A stretch of 27,595 bases of DNA, from positions 1-27,595 of the forward strand of contig JAIPMN010041700.1 of the NCBI GenBank assembly GCA_020650975.1, given 5' to 3'. How positions within the stretch are numbered: the stretch's first letter is position 1; the number at the start of each line of letters is the position of its first letter. The DNA comes from Apostichopus californicus (Eukaryota > Echinodermata > Holothuroidea > Aspidochirotida > Stichopodidae). A model generated the notes under the pieces. The model worked only from the letters and a program-made list of their open reading frames with translations, did no database searches and had not been told where the DNA came from. The translations under genes were made by a program, and so were the position numbers. Positions 19,616-27,595 of the stretch are shown here, in pieces.

Positions 19616-19621
19616 AATAAA
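19616..19621 (+). terminator. Candidate SF3B3 polyadenylation signal
   Basis: AATAAA followed within about 25 nt by the GT-rich stretch cttttgtgtatcttttgg. If used, the 3' UTR would be about 2.7 kb and contain the retrotransposon and MITE remnants. An alternative is the MITE-borne AATAAA at 18894. Confidence 0.4.
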
Positions 19622-19649
19622 TACATTTCTTGTCTGTCAATCTTTTGTG

Positions 19650-20720
19650 TATCTTTTGGATATTAGTAAAAATTATCAAAGATTATTATGTGACACATTG
19701 TGGCTTTTGAATTTCTTTTTCATAGGAAGTTACATAGTGGAGGGGTGTATATGCAGAGGTGTATCCATAGGGGATTCATTGAACCAGGGTCTTGTGTGCT
19801 TGGGGGGGGGGGGGGCGGGGAAGTGATGGGGAGGATTCATTCCAACAAAATTAACCAGCGGATGATAACTTTCAGTCTCGATTATGCATGAAGAATTGAA
19901 TAAGTGCCAACTTGAACTATGCCATAGTTTGTCTTATTTCACAGACAACTGGGTTTTTTGCAGTTGACAAACAAGTTAACTGTTCACTACACATTTTCTT
20001 TGTTCATACATTTCACGCACATTCCGTGAACCCGGTCTGAAATAGTATTGAGTCAAGCGAGACAGATGCGTCAATTTCAAGGAAAGCATATAATACAATT
20101 AAACAAAATTCAATTCACCTATTCGACTGGGGCATGTACTCCACGGCAGTACTTGACCTTTCCGTTGAATCTTTGCATTAGCAGACTGCCAGGGCTAGAA
20201 AATGATCAATTTGCGTTTCATTTACGTCATATCACGCCCTATTTTCGATTTATGTTCTCGAACTATTGACATAAAGTCGAAATTTCGATTTTCAATTTGA
20301 ATGGCTCTCTGGGTGACTATAGCTATATGACAAGTGAACCGGATTTTCGCACGTAAGAGTTGCCTTTTTCGGGCTCAGAACAAAAAACAATTTATAGTTC
20401 AAATTACGCCCATATAACATCTCCTGCAAAATGTAAATTCTCTGAGGCCTTGACTTGAATGTCTGAGACACCTTTGACCTGAAGCTACTTTGAATCCTGT
20501 TCTAGCTAAAAAGTTCTGTGATATTGCTAACTTGATTTATAAATTTTCAGTCATTTTCAATTTCCTTTCTTGTACATAGTTTGAAAATGTAGTACTAAGT
20601 TCTCTTAAAAAAGATATTCACTTTCGCTATATACTTCATCTCGCACCGTCGCACGTAATGTGTCTCTAAAAATCAGTGAAAATTTCCTCCTAGCCGTTTT
20701 TAATCTGGCAAACAATTTAA
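19650..20720. other. Intergenic stretch, no recognised content
   Basis: AT-rich with a G14 tract at 19802-19815. No open frame here resembles a known protein, and I recognise no RNA gene. Confidence 0.5.
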
Positions 20721-20730
20721 CCCCTGAATG

Positions 20731-20744
20731 GTAACCTTGGTAAC
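20731..20744. promoter_or_regulatory. X-box (RFX binding site) upstream of second gene
   Basis: GTAACCTTGGTAAC fits both halves of the RFX consensus GTNRCC-N(0-3)-RGYAAC. It lies about 60 bp upstream of a good splice donor (gcaga|gtaagt at 20803) that probably ends a 5' UTR exon. This is the position expected of X-boxes in ciliary gene promoters. Confidence 0.55.
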
Positions 20745-20755
20745 AGTCATGAAAT

Positions 20756-20765
20756 ATTGCGCAAT
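20756..20765. promoter_or_regulatory. C/EBP-type palindrome
   Basis: ATTGCGCAAT is the ideal C/EBP palindrome, 11 bp after the X-box. It is a short motif that could occur by chance, but its place in the presumed promoter makes it notable. Confidence 0.35.
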
Positions 20766-20802
20766 CCATCTACAGTGCGGAAACAACAAAGATTCAGGCA
20801 GA
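20766..20802 (+). other. Candidate 5' UTR exon 1 of the second gene (start unknown)
   Basis: Inferred from the donor gcaga|gtaagtatt at 20803, downstream of promoter-like motifs, paired with the acceptor tatattttcag at 21711. The transcription start cannot be seen. The given left edge only marks the end of the motif cluster. The intron that follows (20803-21711) shows nothing recognised. Confidence 0.35.
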
Positions 20803-21711
20803 GTAAGTATTTAATTGACATAAATTTAACAAAATTTAACACTTTACTTGAAAATGTATGGTGTATGTAGTATTTTCGAATATTGCAAACTGTTTTCTCA
20901 ACGCATCTGCATTAACATAGGCCAATTAGTCCCAGCCCTAGGACAGACCAAGGCTATCTCAAGTCAATTGAACTGCCGTTGTTACTAATGTTAGAGAAAT
21001 AAAGAACATGCATGAACACAGTATTGAGAATTTGAAGCTGTGTGTTGCCCCCTTTAATCTTTGTATTGTTCCCATTTGTTGGTACAAATGCAATAGTTTT
21101 AATCAGATTAGAGCAAATATAGGGGACACTCTTGGTCGTTGCTAAGGCTAGTACTAGGCTAAATGCTGAGCATTTGAGCTTATAATTCCCATAGCCTAGT
21201 ATTGCAGTGGACATCATAACCATATGGAAACATTTTGGGCCATTTTTAGCATTATGCAATACATACATCACGATTCTATGATACAAACTTCTTCATATAA
21301 AGACATTTCATTCTAGTCAAGACTCAAGGGTGTAAGGACAATGTTTCTACAGACATTATATTTATGTAAATATCCATTGCTCATCTCACATCTTTTCTCG
21401 GTCAAGCCCCTGTGACTATTCCTTATTATTTTCATTTTATGTTCAACTTAATTTACAACAAACTACTTATTTTAAGTGATTTTATCGCAATAGGTTGACC
21501 ACCAGCCTAGTAGAAAGTACCCTATTACTAAGTTAAGTCTAAAATTAGGTATATATATATAGCTACATATATACTGGCTAGGCTATGTAAGTATCGTCTA
21601 AGATGTGCATCAAATGATGCCAAATTCATCATCTTGACCAACTGTTACCATATTGTAGCAGAAGGTGTAATCAGCTACTGTGTCTTGCAGTGACATTTGT
21701 TATATTTTCAG

Positions 21712-21780
21712 TGATTAAACTAGACTGTCAAACCCCATAGCATTAGCAATGGATTTCTTTGGCAAACTCGCAGTACGATG
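21712..21780 (+). CDS. Candidate exon 2 of the second gene: 5' UTR plus first codons
   Basis: The acceptor tatattttcag precedes a short leader. The ATG at 21749 opens MDFFGKLAVR and a split codon TG|gtatgt. The good acceptor, ATG and good donor within 70 bp argue for a real exon. Phase 2 at its end does not join cleanly to the exon at 23199. It would join to 23215, after a weak acceptor tatacag, giving a Cys codon and then NASLNTMENQ. A small exon in between is also possible. If the ATG at 23234 is the true start, this exon is only leader. Confidence 0.4.
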
Positions 21781-22390
21781 GTATGTTATAATGCTAGCCT
21801 AGATGTGTGATTTATTGTACACTACATGCACACTTTGCACATAAGTATATGGACGTGCAAAATGTTCATAGTGTATGTATAGTGCAGTACGGTATTCCCC
21901 ACCACACATCGTACCGTCGTCCTAGTCAGTATAACCATAAAAACTAAGTTTTCTCAGAATATCGCTTTCTAGCCTACAAGAGATGAATCATAGATTAGTT
22001 TAACTATTTGCAGTTCTAACACATATTAAAGCATTTAAATACTTTGTTACTTAAAGAAACAAAAAACTAAGAACTTGGTCACGCTATCTTTGTTGTAAAT
22101 CAATTAGCTATTAGATGGAGATCTGTCACTTAATTTTCTTATTAAAAACAGGTGAGTCCGATATTTGACTGTAGACTGAACCCATCAGTAGTTTCACATG
22201 GTTGCAAAGCTTATAAAATATCTGATTTAAAATCCGTTTGCCCCCGATCGATTGCATTTATTGCGACCAAGAAAGAGCATTGTGAGTATGAGAACAGCAT
22301 GAAATTTTGTGGGTTTGAGGATTTTCTCCATTGACAAATGACATTAAATTTATTTTCAAACCTTCAGTCTGGCAAGACATCTTGATGAAA

Positions 22391-23198
22391 GTTGATGTAT
22401 TTAGCGTTGCTGGATAGATAACTGTTTCAATTAACAGAAACTGGGCATCTCAAAGTAAAATGATCGCTAAATTTCCATGAGAGATGGATTACCACAGAAA
22501 TCACACATTGAACCTGGTACTTAAGGGCCCGTCTGATAGCACGGAATAGCCAATTCGACAATTTCATATGTATAGGATCAAACCTCACAATAGGAAGTTA
22601 ATATGTGGCTTGTGACATTTTGTAGAGCATGTTGCAGTCTAAGCTAGATACTGGTGATCAAACACATTTCACAGAGTATTGTTATGATAACTAGAAACTG
22701 CCAAACCCTTGTTGCAATTTAGTTGGCATGCTACCCAGTGATGGATATCCCCTAAAAGGAGTTTACAATATACCTTCATGAACTACATCATGGTATCAAT
22801 TCCATAGGGTCCTTGTTCAAAGTTAGAAGAATTGATTCCTGTCGGTCAAAATTGCAGGGAATCGAAAGGATATAGGCCTAGGAATATTCTCAACATGAAA
22901 CAAACCATTAAACAATACTATGACTCTAATAATTCTGTTCCTCAAATTTTGATCAAAATCTGATGAGAGCAAAGCAAAAGTTATATTTTGGAGTATTTGG
23001 GAGCCATACATACTGTATTAGTTGATGATCACAAAACAAAAACACAAAAAAATCCATATCAAATGTAAACCAAGAAATTCAAACTCCAAAGATCATTTGC
23101 TCAATCAGTTTCATTCATGATCTGAGATTGATTTTAATACTGTACCTGGTTACAACTGTAAAGTGCTCTTAACCTATATATTAAAGCCCTCCTTACAG
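22391..23198 (+). other. Probable intron of the second gene, nothing recognised
   Basis: AT-rich DNA. I tried joining several short open stretches behind AG sites to the exon before and after. None was clearly better than the others. Confidence 0.35.
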
Positions 23199-23473
23199 GA
23201 CATACTGTATACAGTAATGCATCGTTGAATACCATGGAGAATCAAAATGCTTTGGAGACATTCATGAGTGGAGGTGACGGATGGAAACGTTCAATCTATG
23301 GCCGCATCTGTACGACAGAGTCAATCAACAGCAGACCTACAAATCTCAGTGACAACCCTCAAAGAAAGACGGTATTTGTGTTCGGGGCTGACACGGTCAA
23401 GAGTGCTACAGAGAAAGAACCTTTCAAACTTCTGGTTCATCTTGGCCTCTTACCTGAATATATCCACCTTAAG
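23199..23473 (+). CDS. Unrecognised protein, penultimate coding exon (second gene)
   Basis: The frame is open from the acceptor ctccttacag and reads HTVYSNASLNTMENQNALET onward, then WKRSIYGRICTTES, KTVFVFGADTVKSA and LLVHLGLLPEYIHLK. It ends at AAG|gttggt in phase 0, matching the next exon. The ATG at 23234 has an ideal context (accATGg) and is the most likely start, giving 80 codons here. I do not recognise the family. I see no signal peptide or membrane segment. A stronger donor in sequence (gtaagt at 23514) lies inside a later foldback insertion and is out of phase with the last exon. Confidence 0.55.
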
Positions 23474-23490
23474 GTTGGTTTCAAAGTCTA

Positions 23491-23505
23491 TGAAAAGTAC
23501 AGTGT
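23491..23505 (+). repeat. 15-bp target-site duplication, left
   Basis: tgaaaagtacagtgt, identical to 23741-23755. It ends exactly where the left foldback arm begins. Confidence 0.9.
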
Positions 23506-23740
23506 GTGTAAAAGTAAGTTGGCCTGACGTTTCGATCCTAGCAGGATCTTCTTCAAAGGCTAAATGACAAGTAACAGGAACAGAAGGGACAAAGACACAC
23601 ACTTCTGTTACTTTTACTTGTCATTTAGCCTTTGAAGAAGATCCTGCTAGGATCGAAACGTCAGGCCAACTTACTTTTACACATTCTCTTACACAGGCTC
23701 TCTAGTGGATAAGCAGTTTGCTAACAGTTTTATTTTATTT
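23506..23740. mobile_element. 235-bp foldback element with 69-bp perfect inverted arms
   Basis: Arms 23506-23574 and 23614-23682 are perfect reverse complements over 69 bp, around a ~39-bp spacer with further partial pairing. An asymmetric tail follows to 23740. Inside each arm is tgaagaagatcctgctagga followed by tcgaaacgtc (read on + in the right arm). This is a small hairpin followed by GAAA, a layout I associate with Penelope-like element terminal repeats and their hammerhead ribozymes. The expected CUGA is TTGA here, so an active ribozyme is unlikely. The 15-bp target-site duplication shows a discrete, probably recent insertion. Confidence 0.8.
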
Positions 23741-23755
23741 TGAAAAGTACAGTGT
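23741..23755 (+). repeat. 15-bp target-site duplication, right
   Basis: Identical to 23491-23505. Confidence 0.9.
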
Positions 23756-25188
23756 ATAATATTTAGATTTGTCAGCAGGAACAGGTTGGCCAAAATTAAC
23801 AAAGTGCTGATTATTGAATTCTTTTTCACCCCCTCAAAATTGTAGCAACTTTGCTTGTGTGATCATAGGTCTGCCCCTAAAAGGCTTCCTGATGTGGTCA
23901 GTGCTAGCCTGTCCACCCCATCTTTTACTGCCTGCAGTGCCACAGCTGTTGAAGGAAATTTAACAATTTGATTTAAAAATGTGAAGTACAATTCCTGTTA
24001 AACCATTGCCTCCTGACTTACTTTACATTTCTCGTCAAAACGATCTGCTGTGACTAGAGTGTACTTCAATTTGACTATCATCCTTAAAAACAAACTCCTT
24101 TCTACATGGGTACTTGAAATTTGAGAGCTCTCAAAGTATACCCTATTGATGAAAAGGTAAGTGCTCAGTTACATTGCCCTCAGATATGCTATAATTTACC
24201 TTTTGAGTTGTAGTATACCTCTGTGATGTATAAATTTTAGCTTTTAACATGACCTTTGTCCTAACTGTTGCTGTTCTGACAAAAGTTGAAGATTGCAGTC
24301 TCTTATGTCTTGATACCATCAAGTTATGCTCATGTTTGCTTCATTTTATTTAAAGTTCTATATTTGATAGCTACTACAGGGTATCACTTGAGGTACAGAG
24401 TACAGTATTTGAACTGATTTTGATGGTAGGCCAGTGTATGGAAAGTTAAGAAGGGTAAAGAAGAAAAAAGAAAAGATTAGTTTCAGGTATACTAATGGGT
24501 ATCGGTGCTTAGACATGACGTAAACAGCCATATTGTTTGCGAATATATAATGAAGTTTGTCGTTTGTGTGCCTTAATAGTATTAACCATGAACGAGACTT
24601 CCATGGTGGTGAATTCTGATTAACAAACTTCTTTTAGAGGTCCATTTATCATATTTATATGTGATGAATTCATATCAACTTACTAAAAATTTGAAGGAAA
24701 AAAAAATCCTTTCCACTTTGTGTTAAAAAAAGTACAACTAAGGTAAAGTCCCAACTGAAGGTAAAAGAATCCGTTTATCGAATAGGCGTGCAAAGTACGG
24801 GCTGCGAGTCACATACGACCTGTGCGCATTGTTTCTGTGGCCCCAGGAGAAGATTTTACAGACCCTATAAATACGACCTGCAATAATATCCAGAACAATG
24901 GCTTTATCCGTCCATAAATCAAGTGAAATAATTAATTCACTGAAATGAATCTAGGGAAAAAAAGCAGAACATATTACAGTCATGAGTTTGTATATAGAAA
25001 CAGTTACTTCAACATTAAACAGATCTTGGTAATGCACATTTAAAACCTTTCTGATCTTGTGTAGGCTAGTGGGCCCCATTTTGCTCGGGGCCCTCAGTCT
25101 GCCCTTGCATGGACGGTTACCTACAGTACCGACTGGGCGGTGTCTTCAAATATTAAACGTTTGCCTCCTCCTCCTTTGTCATTTTTAG
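23756..25188 (+). other. Remainder of the second gene's last intron, nothing recognised
   Basis: AT-rich sequence with no repeat copy that I recognise. It ends in a pyrimidine-rich tract and the acceptor catttttag. Confidence 0.5.
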
Positions 25189-25716
25189 GCATGTGTTCAA
25201 CAAGCGTCTTATTGGTTGGTCCTATTGAAGCATCTCGAAGATGATGCCTGCAGCATCCCATCGAAGCCTTCCATTGTTTCTGCTACATGGGATGGGCTGA
25301 AAGACTTCATACTCCAGTATTATCCACTAGCAGTGAACGATATCACCCAACACTGGGGTACTGTCATCTCTACTCCCATCGAAACGTTTGAAAAAGTTGC
25401 CGGTTTCAAATTCATCAAGGCCTTGGAGAACGTTTCTGGGAATCTGTTTATGAGCTACTCAACGTTCTCACAGCTTGAGAGACCGGTTCGAGCTTGGCAA
25501 GTGAGGTGTTTCCTCTATTGCGAATTGAGAATCTTTGAACTGTTCAAAGGTGATGGATTCACCTACCGTCAAAATGGATGTAAGGGGGAGAGAGAATATT
25601 TGGCTCCAAACTTGAGGTTAAGTGACCTGAGAGAGGAACAAGTGGCTGTCATTCCGTTAAATCTGAACATTCCAGTAGATGTACACGATGCTGCCGACCA
25701 GTGCAATATAAGATAG
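25189..25716 (+). CDS. Unrecognised protein, last coding exon (second gene)
   Basis: 175 codons and TAG after the acceptor cctttgtcatttttag. The peptide runs ACVQQASYWLVLLKHLEDDA, then ATWDGLKDFILQYYPLAVND, FEKVAGFKFIKALENVSGNL, ERPVRAWQVRCFLYCELRIF and LAPNLRLSDLREEQVAVIPL to DQCNIR. This is the longest open frame in the window outside SF3B3. Its balanced amino-acid composition and periodic hydrophobics suggest a soluble helical protein. With 23234-23473 it makes about 255 aa. I do not recognise a domain, and no function is assigned. Confidence 0.7.
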   Translation, partial: ACVQQASYWLVLLKHLEDDACSIPSKPSIVSATWDGLKDFILQYYPLAVNDITQHWGTVISTPIETFEKVAGFKFIKALENVSGNLFMSYSTFSQLERPVRAWQVRCFLYCELRIFELFKGDGFTYRQNGCKGEREYLAPNLRLSDLREEQVAVIPLNLNIPVDVHDAADQCNIR

Positions 25717-26310
25717 AAATGTACATGTCATGTGTGCTAGGATAAGAAAGTTACTTCATCATTGTCAATAGTATTCAGGTTTTATTTTTAACTTATTTTA
25801 AGGTTTCTTTCTACAAAAGTGTGTGAACTAGGAAAGAGTGCAGTCTCTAGCATTTTATTCAATATTAGTTTGAGATGTTGGAGTTTTGTTAATATTTTCC
25901 TTTTTGGGTGTCAACATTATTACGAAAAGTGGTATATTGCAGCAGGTTATGTTGCCAATTTATAAAACTGAAATTTAGGCTTTACTTTTATGCAGCTTTA
26001 AAACTTTTGTCTTTTTTACTGGGACAGTATCTTAGTAAGTTGTATCTCCCTTCCTCTCTGTATTTGTATCAACTTTGTAACAACAGGAAGTTGCTGGTGA
26101 ATTGAATTCCTGTGACTGAGGACCAAATTACTATTGATTTATGCATTCATAATTATGAATGTGAAAGAATGGTTTGACAGAGTTGTTAATGTTATATATG
26201 GATGGTAGATATCATTTGGTATGCTGATTTGCACTAATAACAATAATTCAATTCCTGAACTTATGCCAGATTTCTGCAAGTACAGACAATAAATAATTTT
26301 AACAACATTT
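25717..26310 (+). other. Second gene 3' UTR
   Basis: AT-rich sequence after the stop with AATAAA at 26288-26293, which gives a 3' UTR of about 590 nt. The open frame at 25908-26105 is compositional. Confidence 0.45.
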
Positions 26311-27413
26311 AGCAAAATTTATATAGATATATAGATATTGTAGGTCCTACTGTACTAAGAATGTATATGTCAGGTATTGCAGTTATGTACTGGGCCCATT
26401 TTATTTTTTGAAAAAATGTATTAGTACTGAACAATAATGGTAAATAGAAAGTACATTTATATGAGTACATTTATCAATGATTACATTTACCCACTCGTCG
26501 CCGGTCGGAGTATTCCACTATTATGTAGGGGTGTTTTGTATTCTTGTACAATCTAAAACAGTCGTTGTTTTGTCGTTCTCAAATTATTTTGGGAACGACA
26601 CTTCACATAACTAACCTGTTTAAAGTTTGTGAATGATTAATATTTATATTACACAAACGGCGACGTATGGGACATTATCCATCTATAATGTGCATATTTC
26701 ATGGGTCAATTGCATAGTTAAGCTGTAGAGACCTGTGTAAGTGTTTTCGGTCTATTTCGGATCCCATCACAAATTACGAAAAGGCTCAGTATTACTAAAA
26801 CATTTGATTATAGCATTTATAAGTTGTAATGTTTTCACCAGAAAGTTGATATTGTACAGACAAACAATGTAACGATGTGTCTTTTATTGATTAAAATCGC
26901 TAAAAGCATGTATTTTGCAATCAAAAGTATGAAATAATGGATGCCATAGCACGTTAGCCTTTAAGAAAGGTTTAACTAATGAAACACCATCATCCTTTAA
27001 AGTATACAATAATGAAATTTCCAGGCTGAAAATTCCAGTTTACTTCATGTTTAGCAAAAGAGCATATTTTAACTATGATTTCGAATAAACCTTAGTTTAA
27101 ATGTGTATGAAATAAAAGTAACTGCACGATCCACGTGTATGCGGCATTTGTTTTTTTTTCACCCATGAAGCACCATTAAAAATAATTTAACACATCAGTC
27201 GGATAATGTAAACTAACTATGTTTACAGTAAGTATAAAAAGAGTTGTCTATAACAAAGAGCGTGTCACGGTCATACCAAAATCAAAATTGTTATTTTACT
27301 CGATGTTTTCAATAGTGTGGATTTTCGCAGTTCCCTTAAGCCAAAAAGAGCAATTTGATGTTTCGCCAAACGTCTCTTAAACTATGATAATATAAATCGA
27401 AGGTAAAAATTCG
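26311..27413. other. Region between convergent genes; probable 3' UTR of the minus-strand GPCR
   Basis: AT-rich with no coding frame recognised. On the minus strand an AATAAA (TTTATT at 26883-26888 on +) lies about 530 nt after the GPCR stop and could end its transcript. Plus-strand AATAAA also occurs at 27084 and 27111. Confidence 0.4.
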
Positions 27414-27593
27414 TCAGAATGTGGTCGATTCCGTATAATGGTGTTGACTGGAAATATCTTTAGATGACTCCATTCTTCTCTTGCTTGTGGTTGTAAGCTT
27501 CTCCTTCCACATTTTAAAAACTTCAGATTTGAAGATGAATGCCAGGAAAATAAAAACTCCCTGTAGGGAAGTCAAGATGATGAAGATGTACCA
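27414..27593 (-). CDS. Adhesion-type (family B2) GPCR, C-terminal exon, 5' part outside window
   Basis: Reading the minus strand from 27593 gives 59 codons and TGA. It opens WYIFIILTSLQGVFIFLAFI. The (N/T)SLQGVFIF signature followed by a K-x-E-V pattern (KSEVFKMWKEKL) is that of transmembrane helix 7 and the start of the cytoplasmic tail of adhesion GPCRs. The tail is short and Ser/Thr-rich (KRRMESSKDISSQHHYTEST, then TF). Secretin-family (B1) receptors share a related helix 7, so B1 is the main alternative, but LQGVFIF favours B2. The gene is convergent with the second gene. The receptor's extracellular region and other six helices must lie beyond 27595. Confidence 0.8.
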   Translation of the reverse strand, partial: WYIFIILTSLQGVFIFLAFIFKSEVFKMWKEKLTTTSKRRMESSKDISSQHHYTESTTF

Positions 27594-27595
27594 TA

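Noticed and set aside
20954..21286. 110-aa minus-strand open frame
   Set aside because: It lies in the presumed first intron of the second gene. Composition is uneven and no homology is recognised.
22152..22334. 60-aa open frame just after aaaacag
   Set aside because: It starts at GTG, not ATG. As an exon, joining it to 21780 gives an immediate stop, and its possible donor creates a stop with 23199. The site itself reads more like a donor (cag|gtgagt).
22368..22390. 23-nt micro-exon that would link 21780 to 23199 in phase
   Set aside because: Acceptor is fair but the donor (AAA|gttgat) is weak. At least one other short stretch (after the AG near 22808) fits the phases equally, so the join is not supported.
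23506..23527. Alternative end of the penultimate exon at the gtaagt of 23514
   Set aside because: The sequence belongs to the inserted foldback element and its phase does not fit the long last exon.
24790..24880. Stretch ending in ctgtggcccc, resembling hAT-type repeat wording
   Set aside because: No terminal inverted repeats or target-site duplication could be found.

Overview
This is eukaryotic, animal-type genomic DNA: AT-rich, with spliced genes, GT-AG introns and many interspersed repeats. The clearest content is the 3' two thirds of the gene for splicing factor 3B subunit 3 (SF3B3, also SAP130) on the + strand. Eighteen exons between 67 and 16870 join in frame to 808 codons plus TAG and match the C-terminal part of the metazoan protein (human length about 1217 aa). 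The first exons lie upstream of the window. Protein conservation, intron density and repeat style suggest a marine invertebrate deuterostome, perhaps an echinoderm. This assignment is an inference from impression, not a database result.

Layout. 1-16870: SF3B3 exons with repeat-laden introns. Introns 2, 3, 4, 7, 14, 15 and 17 carry seven copies of one degenerate core module, all in the same orientation. Introns 10 and 12 share a ~450-bp repeat. Introns 14 and 17 share a ~0.8-kb repeat, whose second copy has a 17-bp target-site duplication. Intron 14 also starts with a 178-bp tandem duplication that copies the end of exon 14 and its splice donor. 16871-~19650: SF3B3 3' UTR or flank, holding the C-terminal fragment of a non-LTR reverse transcriptase with a (TAC)n tail, abutted by a ~283-bp inverted-repeat MITE. 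~19650-20700: intergenic, nothing recognised.

~20730-26300: a probable second + strand gene that I do not recognise. A perfect X-box (RFX site) and a perfect C/EBP palindrome lie just upstream of a good splice donor (20803). They are followed by a short exon with an ATG (21712-21780) and two larger coding exons (23199-23473 and 25189-25716). The last two encode about 255 aa from a strong-context ATG at 23234. A 235-bp foldback element with 69-bp perfect arms and a 15-bp target-site duplication sits in the intron 17 bases after the third exon. 27414-27595, - strand: the last coding exon of an adhesion-type (family B2) GPCR, convergent with the second gene.

SF3B3 acts in the U2 snRNP SF3b complex. 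The neighbouring genes show no functional link to it beyond position. The most interesting items are the X-box-preceded orphan gene, the foldback element, the strand-biased repeat core, and the duplicated exon end/donor in intron 14.
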